Assembly (NCBI GenBank): GCA_024701455.1
Contig: JABXYP010000001.1
Coordinates: forward strand, 1,368,001 to 1,432,000
Length of the DNA: 64,000 bases
Source: Bacillus sp. A301a_S52
GTDB lineage: Bacteria > Bacillota > Bacilli > Bacillales > Salisediminibacteriaceae
Reading direction: 5' to 3'
The notes beneath the pieces are model-generated. The model saw nothing but the letters and a program-made list of their open reading frames with translations, had not been told where the DNA came from and did not search any database. The position numbers were made by a program, and so were the translations under genes. This document shows, piece by piece, positions 26,992-36,587 of the stretch (positions within the stretch are counted from its first letter, which is position 1; every line of letters starts with the position of its first letter).

Positions 26992-28410
26992 CTACTTTTG
27001 TAATTGAATTCGAATTCTCGTTCCTTTCCCAAGTGCTGAATCAATCGATACTTTACTATGTTTATTGAATAATCGAAGACGATCTATTACATTGATCAAT
27101 CCAATCCCAGTTGAATGACCAGATCCCTTTTTGGTTGGCGATGTTACTTTTTTGTCCTTTGACCCTAGCAAATGTTCAATTGTTTGTTGATCCATTCCAA
27201 CACCATTATCAGCAACCTCAAGATAGATACTTTCTCCTTTCTTGTAAATATCAAGTGTTATTTTTGCGCCTTTAGCAATATTTTCTATTCCATGCACGAA
27301 AGCATTTTCTACAATTGGTTGCAAGGTTAAACAAGGGATTGGCTGTGATAGACAGGTAGGATCAATGTGTTGAGTTAATTCTACACGTCCCCCGAAACGA
27401 GTGTTCTGAATAAAAAAATATTCGTTAACAATGGCTACTTCATCCTTTAATGTCGTGTCACGATCTAAGTTGCCGATATTATAGCGTAATAGTGCCGAGA
27501 CGGATGTAATTAAGTCACTCGTTCGTTCAGCACCTTCAATATATGCGGTCTTAGAAATGGTATTAAGCGTGTTAAACAGGAAGTGAGGGTTAATCTGATT
27601 TTGTAAGCTTCTTAATTCCATTTCTTTTAACAAATGTGCAAGCCGAGACTTTTCTTCCATCTGCTTCATTGATTCGATGATATTCTGTTTCATATGATTA
27701 AACGTTTCGGTTAAAAAATAGAGCTCGTCTTTTCTTGGGACAACGAGATCTTGAACAGAGTATTTACCTTTAGAAATCTCTTTTGCTGCCCATGTTAATT
27801 GATTAATTGTTTTCGTAATTCCATGGGAAAACCAAATGGCAAATAAAATACTAAGCAAAATAACAGCGATGATAATGGCATTGCTCATCTTTTTGGTATT
27901 TTCTACTTTCAGATCCATTAGTATTGATAAATCTTGGTAAGTGGTCAGCTCCATATTGATTAAATCTCTAATTTTCTCATGAATGTAGCCTGCTGTTGTT
28001 TCTGATTCTACTAAATAAAGAGAATAATGAGGAATATCTTGGTTTTGTATACCATCTACTGTTTGCTGTGTCTGTTCAAGAAAGGTTGTCATTAGGTTTA
28101 GGAAGTTTTTTGCAGGAATGTCTACTGCCTCGTTTGACGCAAATTCTTGCTGAAGTTGTTCGAGGTAGTCTCTCTCCTCTTCATATGTAGAGTGATTATC
28201 TAGTAAAGGCTCATGCGCATATATTTGTAAAGCTTGGAATGTCTGGTTAGTGCTTTTGGTAATCTCATTTAATAAGAAAAAATGTTCGATATTTTCACTA
28301 TTAAAATTTGTTACCTGCTGATTACTTTGTTCACGGAAATAAAATAATGTCATCATTAATAGAAGAATAGTAGCAAAGTAGATGAGTAATTTAGTTCGAA
28401 TTCTAATCAT
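26992..28410 (-). CDS. YesM/LytS-type sensor histidine kinase
   Basis: The 472-residue protein has TM1 (residues 7-25), an extracytoplasmic helical region (26-172), TM2 (about 176-195), a HAMP domain, the His_kinase motif NQINPHFLFNTLN carrying the phosphorylated His near residue 276, and an ATPase domain with VENAFVHGI, ADNGVGMD and TGIGLINV. Its start overlaps the end of the binding-protein gene by 8 bp, so the two are translationally coupled. The extracytoplasmic part probably reads out the state of that binding protein. Confidence 0.93.
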   Translation of the reverse strand: MIRIRTKLLIYFATILLLMMTLFYFREQSNQQVTNFNSENIEHFFLLNEITKSTNQTFQALQIYAHEPLLDNHSTYEEERDYLEQLQQEFASNEAVDIPAKNFLNLMTTFLEQTQQTVDGIQNQDIPHYSLYLVESETTAGYIHEKIRDLINMELTTYQDLSILMDLKVENTKKMSNAIIIAVILLSILFAIWFSHGITKTINQLTWAAKEISKGKYSVQDLVVPRKDELYFLTETFNHMKQNIIESMKQMEEKSRLAHLLKEMELRSLQNQINPHFLFNTLNTISKTAYIEGAERTSDLITSVSALLRYNIGNLDRDTTLKDEVAIVNEYFFIQNTRFGGRVELTQHIDPTCLSQPIPCLTLQPIVENAFVHGIENIAKGAKITLDIYKKGESIYLEVADNGVGMDQQTIEHLLGSKDKKVTSPTKKGSGHSTGIGLINVIDRLRLFNKHSKVSIDSALGKGTRIRIQLQK

Positions 28411-29401
28411 TTAGTCCACCCTTACTATTTGAAACTGCTAAATCTGACTTTCGTAGGATAGATACCTCTGTATAATAGAATTCTTGTACTGTATCCCCTT
28501 TTATAGTATCAAGCATTATTCCTATGCTGTCGTAGCCCATTTGAAAAGGTCTCTGACCAACTAGAACATCTAATTCTTCCTGTTTTAGTAACTCGATATT
28601 CTCATCTAAAGTATCAAAGCCAATAACATACAATTCCTCTAACCTGTCTAAAGATTTTGCCGCTGCTACAATCCCAATTCCATCATAAGAACTCGTACCA
28701 TAAAAGGCCGTAATGTTTTTATGATCGTTTAATAGTTGATAAGCTTTGTCCTCTGATTCCACTCTCAAAATGTTTGATTCTTCAATGGCAACTACGTTAA
28801 CTCGATCTTCTTTTTTGATCACATCTTTGAATCCTTCCACACGCAATTGATGATGCTTATTTTCAAAGCTACCCGTCACAATTCCTACATTAACTTCACC
28901 GGTTGTATCCTCTAGCAATGCTTTTCCAGCAAGCTGCCCGGCTAAATAATTATCGGTTCCAATATACGTTTCACGCATGCTATCGGGAGCATCTGTATCA
29001 ATGGTTACAACTGGAATTCCTTTATTTACCGCTTCATTAATCAACACTTTAAAGTTTTCATTCAGTGCCTGAACAATAATCCCATCGACGTTAGATTGGA
29101 TAGCCATATCTAATAACTTCAGCTGTTCCTCAGGATTGGAACGCTTGGGTCCTTCATATTCTACGAATGTGTCATAGATAACTTCAGCTTCCTTAGCACC
29201 TTCACCAACTAAACGCCAGTAATCGTGATCTTTTTCTTCACCAATCAAAGCAATATGATACTTAGGTATAGAGGGTAGCGCTTTCATTTTTGCTATTTTC
29301 TCGTCGTATTCTTGAACGTGATTATAGAAATATAATGAAAACCCTAATGCCGTTAAAAACGAAAAAATGAGAACAATATAAAGGCTTTTTGTACGATTCA
29401 T
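28403..29401 (-). CDS. membrane-anchored sugar-binding protein of a sensory triad (XylFII/RbsB-like)
   Basis: ATG 29401 is preferred over ATG 29407 by SD spacing (ggaggaatgtgt). The 332-residue protein has an uncleaved-looking N-terminal TM helix (about residues 5-25; no lipobox Cys) and a type-1 periplasmic-binding fold: YHIALIGEEKDHDYWR, VDGIIVQAL, IPVVTIDTDAPDS, YIGTDNYLAGQLAGK and YVIGFDT. No ABC permease or ATPase adjoins, but a LytS/YesM kinase overlaps it. This matches the XylFII-LytS-YesN three-component design, where the binding protein is a sensor, not a transporter part. Confidence 0.88.
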   Translation of the reverse strand: MNRTKSLYIVLIFSFLTALGFSLYFYNHVQEYDEKIAKMKALPSIPKYHIALIGEEKDHDYWRLVGEGAKEAEVIYDTFVEYEGPKRSNPEEQLKLLDMAIQSNVDGIIVQALNENFKVLINEAVNKGIPVVTIDTDAPDSMRETYIGTDNYLAGQLAGKALLEDTTGEVNVGIVTGSFENKHHQLRVEGFKDVIKKEDRVNVVAIEESNILRVESEDKAYQLLNDHKNITAFYGTSSYDGIGIVAAAKSLDRLEELYVIGFDTLDENIELLKQEELDVLVGQRPFQMGYDSIGIMLDTIKGDTVQEFYYTEVSILRKSDLAVSNSKGGLND

Positions 29402-29433
29402 ACACATTCCTCCAAAAGATGGACTGTAACCTT

Positions 29434-29536
29434 TTTATCACAGATAACCGTCCGTAAATCTACGGCCTCAAAATAGAGAGGAGAGCTAAATTTATTTAGG
29501 CGGAAGATGACGGACCTGATTGAAGTTTCGTTTTAT
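29434..29536 (+). mobile_element. family A element lacking hairpin 2, in a T-run
   Basis: TTTATCACAGATAACCGTCC follows CCTT, so the target lay in a T-rich run just upstream of the sensory operon. Hairpin 1 is complete and ATGACGGACC joins TGATTGAAGTTTCGTTTTAT. Two isolated right-end pieces follow at 29626-29731. Confidence 0.82.
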
Positions 29537-29625
29537 ATGGTCATCATATCATACAAAAATAAGGTTTCTCTTTGAAAAATCAGTCACCTTCTACATTAAC
29601 CTCTTTTAATTAGCTTTATGTTGTT

Positions 29626-29731
29626 CTGATTCATTCAACGTCCAATCAGTGGGAGAAGAACGGAAACGTCGACTGAGTGAAGATTCGTTTTAAGGGGCAG
29701 TAAACCCCCACTGATTGAAGCTTAGCTTTAT
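29626..29731 (+). mobile_element. family A right-half pieces
   Basis: 29626-29694 carries CTGATTCATTCAACGTCCAATC through GTGAAGATTCGTTTTAAG (hairpin 2 alone). 29706-29731 carries CCCCCACTGATTGAAGCTTAGCTTTAT, the same variant tip as at 20593. These look like products of recombination between copies. Confidence 0.6.
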
Positions 29732-29804
29732 AAAAGTGATAAAGAAGCGTAAGAGCCGATCCAAAGCTTCTGGGTATGGTAAAATGTTTCTAGAGGTGGG
29801 GAAA

Positions 29805-30554
29805 TTGGAGCAACTGATGTATACACTTTTAGCATACATAAATAATTCACTTGAGAAAGACATCAATTATTCTATTGCAAAAAGTTTGCTACAAAACATT
29901 AATAAAATTAAAGGTTATTCATTAGAAACTGTTGCTGAAGCTTGCAATGTTGCTCCGTCTACTATTAATCGTTTCTGTAAACGAATTGGATTTAAAAATT
30001 TTTCGAATTTGCGACATAGTGTAGCGATTTCTTCAAAATATGAAGATCCCGATACCGTGTTAAGTTCTGACAAATTTCAACACCAGTTAGCGGAGAACAT
30101 TACACTAATAGAAGATATCTCAAAAAAAACAATGGATCGGGTGATTAACAAAATTCACAACGCTAAACGAATTGTTATTTTAGGTTTTGAAAAGCATCAA
30201 GTGCAAGCGATGGAATTGCAAAAAAAACTTTTCCAATTGGGGAAGTTTTGTGAGTGTAGTACGAATCTTTTTAAACAAATTGATGCTTTGTCTGATTTAA
30301 CAGAGGAAGATCTAATTATCACGATCTCCATTCGTGGAAATATTTTATCAGATGGTTTCTCTGTCGGTGACAAGATTACATCTGCAAAAGGGCAGAAGTT
30401 ACTTTTAACGTTTATGGCAGAAACACATGATTTAGTAGGATTTGATGAGATCATGCAATGTGGAAAGATTGCCAATAGTTCTGTCAGTGGTTATACATTG
30501 TTGCGATTGTTTGATGTGTTAGTTGAACGGTATCAACACCTATACCCTTACTAG
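29805..30554 (+). CDS. RpiR/MurR-family regulator
   Basis: TTG 29805 is chosen for its SD (agaggtggggaaa); upstream in-frame codons run into family A DNA. The 249-residue product has an N-terminal HTH (SLETVAEACNVAPSTINRFCKRIGFKNF at about residues 46-73, shown here by its ends) and a C-terminal SIS-like sugar-phosphate domain (RIVILGFEKHQVQAMELQKK, DLIITISIRG). RpiR proteins sense phosphosugars. The GH1 gene starts 110 bp downstream after a terminator, so this regulator probably controls it in response to a phosphorylated disaccharide. Confidence 0.85.
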   Translation: MEQLMYTLLAYINNSLEKDINYSIAKSLLQNINKIKGYSLETVAEACNVAPSTINRFCKRIGFKNFSNLRHSVAISSKYEDPDTVLSSDKFQHQLAENITLIEDISKKTMDRVINKIHNAKRIVILGFEKHQVQAMELQKKLFQLGKFCECSTNLFKQIDALSDLTEEDLIITISIRGNILSDGFSVGDKITSAKGQKLLLTFMAETHDLVGFDEIMQCGKIANSSVSGYTLLRLFDVLVERYQHLYPY

Positions 30555-30559
30555 GGAGT

Positions 30560-30587
30560 AACTGGTCTAAATGAGACCAGTTTTTTT
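30560..30587 (+). terminator. terminator after the RpiR gene
   Basis: ACTGGTCT-aaatg-AGACCAGT followed by TTTTTTT, 6 bp after the stop codon. Confidence 0.88.
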
Positions 30588-30651
30588 CGTTTATCGGTAG
30601 TATGATAATTCTGAGATCTTCAAAAGATACTAAACATAGTTAGTAAAATAG

Positions 30652-32118
<1,467 letters not shown>

Positions 32119-32148
32119 ATACGGTTCTAACTAAAATGAATTTAGATA

Positions 32149-32181
32149 AAAGTGTCCATCCCTAAGGGAAGGGCACTTTTT
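32149..32181 (+). terminator. terminator of the GH1 gene
   Basis: AAGTGTCCATCCCT / AGGGAAGGGCACTT with few mismatches, followed by TTTTT. Confidence 0.78.
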
Positions 32182-32207
32182 AATTGGTATTCATAGTTGA
32201 TTATCTA

Positions 32208-32310
32208 TTTATTATGGATAATCGTCCGTAAACCTTCCCCGGTTCAAATAGAGAGGAAAGCTTGAGGTTGGAGATAACCGACGTTAATGTCCTAATTAAG
32301 TTCGTTTTAT
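32208..32310 (+). mobile_element. family A element lacking hairpin 2
   Basis: TTTATTATGGATAATCGTCC begins it; AATTAAGTTCGTTTTAT ends it. Hairpin 1 is shortened (CAAATAGAGAGG, AGGTTGGAG). The left CACAG is changed to TATGG. Confidence 0.72.
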
Positions 32311-32402
32311 CGCGTTTTATATTCCTGGCTTAAAGGCCTTCAAAGATGTTAAAACGTTTCTGTCTTATACCGTTCTACAGCTAGTTACATTGTCCATTTT
32401 TA

Positions 32403-32436
32403 CCTTCACAAAAAAAAGTTCACAAAATGTTCACTT
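32403..32436. promoter_or_regulatory. three TTCAC direct repeats
   Basis: CCTTCACAAAA, AGTTCACAAAA and TGTTCACTT occur at about 11-15-bp spacing upstream of the DUF2798 gene. Possible regulator binding; no named site matches. Confidence 0.3.
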
Positions 32437-32494
32437 ATGTAGAGTTTTCCACTATCGCTATAATAACAAAGTGACGAAGAAGGGATGATGAGAT

Positions 32495-32980
32495 TTGCCA
32501 ACAACAAGAAGAGAAAGTTTTCAGTTTGGTGTCATGATGTGCTTTGGAATGGTAGTGGTTATGAGCGTGTATAATTTAACTATTAATGGATTGATAGGCG
32601 TCGTCAGCTTACAAGCCGTTCTTATACAATTAATGCTCAGTTTAGTCTTTGCATTTTTAGCGGAATGGTTTATAGTAGGACCGCTAGCTCGAAAAATAAC
32701 GTTTTCATTACCATTTACTAAGGTTAAAAAAGTGTACATGATTCTTACTATGTCAGTGTGTATCGTGACGGGTATGGTACTCGTGATGTCTTTTTATGGG
32801 TTAGTGACATCGATTATGGCTAACACTTTAGGAGAACAGCCGTTACTCTACCGTTATTTTTCCATTGTTTTCAAAAATTTAATTTTTGCTTTACCACTAC
32901 AACTTTTAGTCATGGGACCGCTAGTAAGATTCGTGTTTATTAAATTTGTAAAGACGACTAGCGTTCAGCAACCTGTTTAG
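32495..32980 (+). CDS. DUF2798 membrane protein
   Basis: TTG 32495 follows the SD agaagggatg. The 161-residue product has two copies of the DUF2798 two-helix unit. Each begins with an FGxxMCxGMVxxMSxYN/SIVxGMVxVMSFYG-type helix and ends in a ...GPLxR(K/F) motif (IVGPLARKI at about residue 63-71 and VMGPLVRFVF at about 139-148). Four TM helices result. The family is small and widespread in Firmicutes with no assigned function. No operon partner is visible. Confidence 0.78.
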   Translation: MPTTRRESFQFGVMMCFGMVVVMSVYNLTINGLIGVVSLQAVLIQLMLSLVFAFLAEWFIVGPLARKITFSLPFTKVKKVYMILTMSVCIVTGMVLVMSFYGLVTSIMANTLGEQPLLYRYFSIVFKNLIFALPLQLLVMGPLVRFVFIKFVKTTSVQQPV

Positions 32981-33009
32981 TTCAACGATTTTAAATGTAT
33001 ACGTTTGTT

Positions 33010-33047
33010 AAAAGAGCTTAGAGGGTGGATGTCCCTAAGCTCTTTTG
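33010..33047 (+). terminator. terminator after the DUF2798 gene
   Basis: AAAAGAGCTTAGAGG pairs with CCCTAAGCTCTTTT over a short loop. Confidence 0.75.
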
Positions 33048-33181
33048 TCCGTAAACGTTTTATAAGAAAAATGAGGTTTAAACAAGGAAACATGATTGCT
33101 TTTATTGAATACATGTTCAAAACAATCATTGCCAATTGAAGCGGTGAGTGCACAAATAACAACCTTTTAGGAGGGTATATC

Positions 33182-34210
33182 ATGAACACGGACATATTGA
33201 AAAAGTTAGAAAAGGTTCAAAGTGAACACAATTTTTCAGGGACAGTGCTCGTCAAAAATGATAACGAAGTGTTAACGGAGGTGAGCTATGGCTATGCAAA
33301 TCGGTCTGAACGTGTGTCTAATAATGCAGCGACTCGTTACGGCATCGCCTCTGGATGTAAGATTTTTACAGCTATAGCGATTTGTCAGCTTGTTGAAAAG
33401 AAAAAACTTGCATTTGATTTAACGTTAAGAGAATGTCTTAGTGCTGACTTACCAAATTTTAATCAAGATATTACAATACATCATCTCTTAACCCACACAT
33501 CAGGCATCCCTGACTATTTCGATGAAGAAATTATGGATGATTTTGAAGAATTGTGGATTAAAACACCGATGTACCACCTGAGAGAGTTAAAAGCTTTTTT
33601 ACCACTCTTTCACCATCAAACGATGAAATTAACGTTAGGTGAAAGGTTCTCTTACAACAATGCAGGGTATATACTGCTCGGGTTAATAGTTGAGCAGGCA
33701 AGTGGCCAATCTTTTACAGATTACATTCAAGAACATATTTTCAAAAAAGTTGGGATGAATGATTCAGGATATTTTGAATTTGACGCTCTTCCATCGAACA
33801 CAGCACAAGGATATATTGATTACCCTGATGGTACGTGGAAAACAAATATTTATTCGCTACCTGTAAAAGGAGGGGCAGATGGTGGTGCGTATGTAACTGT
33901 AACAGATATGGCTAAATTATGGAATGCCCTTATGAAGGGTCAGCTATTAAGTGAAACTTGTACTCAGAAGTTATTAACACCTCATACCTCAACAGGAGAA
34001 GCAAATGGCTATTATGGTTATGGAGTGTGGATCGAAAAAATAAATGATGACATTTTTAAACATCATGTTATGGGATACGACCCAGGTGTCAGCTTCCATT
34101 CTGCTTTTTACCCACATACGTCTACCTCTGCTGTTGTTTGTTCAAATAAGTCGGACGGCGCATACGATATGATGAAAGGGATTGAAGAGGTTTGGAAAAA
34201 TTCTAATTAA
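33182..34210 (+). CDS. class C beta-lactamase-family serine hydrolase
   Basis: SD aggagggtat precedes ATG 33182. The 342-residue protein has the Ser-x-x-Lys motif as SGCK (Ser57, Lys60), the Tyr-x-Asn motif in FSYNNAGYILLG, and HHLLTHTSGIPDYF, a segment typical of the esterase/DD-peptidase-like branch. There is no export signal, so it is probably a cytoplasmic esterase or peptidase rather than a secreted beta-lactamase. It has no operon partners and is followed by a hairpin shared with the convergent ABC gene. Substrate unknown. Confidence 0.87.
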   Translation: MNTDILKKLEKVQSEHNFSGTVLVKNDNEVLTEVSYGYANRSERVSNNAATRYGIASGCKIFTAIAICQLVEKKKLAFDLTLRECLSADLPNFNQDITIHHLLTHTSGIPDYFDEEIMDDFEELWIKTPMYHLRELKAFLPLFHHQTMKLTLGERFSYNNAGYILLGLIVEQASGQSFTDYIQEHIFKKVGMNDSGYFEFDALPSNTAQGYIDYPDGTWKTNIYSLPVKGGADGGAYVTVTDMAKLWNALMKGQLLSETCTQKLLTPHTSTGEANGYYGYGVWIEKINDDIFKHHVMGYDPGVSFHSAFYPHTSTSAVVCSNKSDGAYDMMKGIEEVWKNSN

Positions 34211-34246
34211 AACAATTGGTGCATAATCATTCTATCTATAATCAAA

Positions 34247-34290
34247 ACACTAGGCTTCTCTCATAAGTGTGTGTGAAAGAGCCTAGTGTA
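34247..34290. terminator. bidirectional terminator
   Basis: ACACTAGGCT / AGCCTAGTGT arms (with a mismatch inside) between the convergent serine hydrolase and ABC transporter genes. Confidence 0.68.
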
Positions 34291-34310
34291 TGGATGCGTA
34301 AAAACTTTTG

Positions 34311-36047
34311 TTATGTCAATTGTTGTTCAGCAAATTCTCGGTATAGCTCATGAGATTGGATCAGCTCTTGGTGGGTACCCATACCTGTGATCTCGCCTTT
34401 TTCAATAAAAATGATCTTATCTGCGTTTACAATGGTGGATAAGCGGTGCGCAATAATAAAGGTTGTTCGTCCTTTCATGAGTCGTAATAACGCTTGTTGG
34501 ACGATACCTTCAGATTGACTGTCTAAGCTGGCTGTTGCTTCATCCATCATTAAAATTTTTGGATCTCTCAGAAAAGCTCGGGCGATCGCAATACGTTGCC
34601 GTTGACCACCGGAAAGCATGACGCCTCGCTCACCGACATCGGTATCAAGTCCTTTAGGAAATTCATTAATAAACTGGTCTGCATAGGCCATTCTCGCTAC
34701 TTCCCACAGGCGGTCATCGCCAATTTCTTCATGTTCATCCATGCCGTAACATAAATTTTCCCGTATCGTTCCGACCATCATAGGGCTGTCTTGTGACACG
34801 TATCCAAGCTGCTTTCTCCACGAGGCCATAGATAGTGCTTTAATTGATGTATCACCAATTAGAATATCACCTGACGTTGGTTCATAGAAGCGTTCGAGCA
34901 ACCCAAACATCGACGTTTTTCCACCGCCACTTGGGCCAGCATAGGCGACCATTGTCCCTGGTTGTACATGAAAGGATAACTCTTTAAGAACAGTTTCCTT
35001 TTCATTGTAGGCAAATGAGACATTCTCCACATAAATGGGTTTGTTTGTAATATCCATGTCTATTCCATCTTGTCCTACTTCAAGATCCACATTCAATATG
35101 TCAATAATACGTTCTGTTGCCCCTTTTGCTTTCTGGAGCTGAGTAAAAAACATTGTAAAAGACGTAAGAGGGAAGATAATCTGAAATAAGTACAGCAAAA
35201 ATGCAACAAGTGAACCAGTTGTCATCGTACCATCCGCGACTCGAATTCCCCCATAACCAATAATGATGACGATAATAACCATGACAACGAGATACATGAG
35301 GGGCGCAATGAGCGCAAAAATACGTCCTTCTCTTAATCCAAAAGAAAAAAGCTTGTTAATACCGGCAAAACCTTTATTTTCTTCGATTTTTTCAGCATTA
35401 GATGCCTTCATCAATCGAATTTCGCTTAAAGTTTGCTGTACATTCCCAGTAAAAGCAGCTGTTTCGTCCTGCAGCCCCCGAGAGATTTTAGACATTTTGC
35501 TTCCAAGCGGGACCATCAACATAACGGTAATTGGAACTGCAATCAACATGAGTAACGTCATTTTCCAGTCCATAATAAACAAGATTGTCACTGCACCAAT
35601 AATCGTAATAATACCGCTAATAAACTGAGGGAAATGCTGAGATATTAAATCTTTAACAATACCAGTATCATTGACGACACGGCTGACAGTTTCGCCGCTC
35701 GTATGTTTATCAAAATAGCTAACTGGTAAGCGGATGAGTTTAGCTAACATTCTTTCTCGTAAACGAGCTACAATTTTTTGACCGACATAAACAAGCGCAT
35801 ACATAGAAATACCATCAAGAACTGCTTGTAAAATAAAGACAGTTATAATAATGGCGATAAGCACTGTATTTAATGATTCCATAGAAAAGCCATCTACCAT
35901 CTCTCTTGTGAGAAGAGGAATGGTCAGTCCCACTAAAGTTGTGATGAGGCTTCCTACAAGCCCAATGGCAAGAGCGAGCTTTGGTATTTTTGTAGATAAA
36001 ATAAGTGAGAGAAAAGATTTCAAATTAGAACGAGTTTGGTTTTCCAT
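34311..36047 (-). CDS. multidrug ABC half-transporter (BmrA/LmrA-like)
   Basis: The 578-residue protein fuses a six-TM exporter domain (residues 15-310; coupling-helix region TSGETVSRVVNDTG) to an ATPase domain with Walker A GPSGGGKTS, signature LSGGQRQRIAIARAF, Walker B ILMMDEATASLD and the H-loop AHRLSTI. It works as a homodimer pumping hydrophobic compounds outward. SD aaaggagat precedes ATG 36047. A perfect palindrome 66 bp upstream (36113) could be the operator of an unlinked repressor. Confidence 0.93.
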   Translation of the reverse strand: MENQTRSNLKSFLSLILSTKIPKLALAIGLVGSLITTLVGLTIPLLTREMVDGFSMESLNTVLIAIIITVFILQAVLDGISMYALVYVGQKIVARLRERMLAKLIRLPVSYFDKHTSGETVSRVVNDTGIVKDLISQHFPQFISGIITIIGAVTILFIMDWKMTLLMLIAVPITVMLMVPLGSKMSKISRGLQDETAAFTGNVQQTLSEIRLMKASNAEKIEENKGFAGINKLFSFGLREGRIFALIAPLMYLVVMVIIVIIIGYGGIRVADGTMTTGSLVAFLLYLFQIIFPLTSFTMFFTQLQKAKGATERIIDILNVDLEVGQDGIDMDITNKPIYVENVSFAYNEKETVLKELSFHVQPGTMVAYAGPSGGGKTSMFGLLERFYEPTSGDILIGDTSIKALSMASWRKQLGYVSQDSPMMVGTIRENLCYGMDEHEEIGDDRLWEVARMAYADQFINEFPKGLDTDVGERGVMLSGGQRQRIAIARAFLRDPKILMMDEATASLDSQSEGIVQQALLRLMKGRTTFIIAHRLSTIVNADKIIFIEKGEITGMGTHQELIQSHELYREFAEQQLT

Positions 36048-36112
36048 AAGATATCTCCTTTAGCAATAGTACAAGTTTAAAAGCATGGATTAATGAGTGT
36101 TGAAGTTAAAAG

Positions 36113-36126
36113 GACAGTATACTGTC
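36113..36126. promoter_or_regulatory. palindromic operator candidate before the ABC exporter
   Basis: GACAGTATACTGTC is a perfect 14-bp palindrome in the promoter region of the ABC gene. The binding protein is unknown. Confidence 0.42.
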
Positions 36127-36263
36127 GAAGCAGTGATGTAGTCTAGTCGCATTTCATGAAGGGAAGAAGTTTCTATTCAATCGAAGGCAAATCAACAGCG
36201 AAAATATAACGCGATAGGTTATAATCCTGAAGTGCATTAGAAGTAAAAAAGTTAGTGTCTTTT

Positions 36264-36316
36264 TTTATCACAGATAACCGTAGGAAAACTACCGCTGATT
36301 GAAGGGTGCGTTTTAT
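36264..36316 (+). mobile_element. family A element, 53-bp short form
   Basis: TTTATCACAGATAACCGTAGG joins AAAACTACCGCTGATTGAAG and ends GTGCGTTTTAT. Left and right TTTAT are both intact. It sits in a run of seven T. Confidence 0.82.
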
Positions 36317-36587
36317 TACAGAAAATGAAGCGAAAGTGACAAGGCAACCAAATTGAGGGGAAGAAAGATCTATCCTTCAATAGTTTAACTTAAAGGAAAT
36401 GTAAATGCTATTGAAAAAGAAAGAGTTTCTAACAAGTCTAAAAGTCAGCAATTGGCGTTGTAAATAGTGTAAGCGTTATCTTTATGACGCTTGAGTGTCA
36501 AAATGACAGGAAAGATTTACATATTTATCAAATAGGAGTATTGTGTTTGTGAAGACTTACGCAAAGTATGAAAGAGGAGAGAGTGTC

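Noticed and set aside
33182..34210. A secreted class C beta-lactamase conferring resistance
   Set aside because: No export signal, and the HTSGIPDYF region is typical of the broader esterase/peptidase branch. Only the superfamily can be supported.
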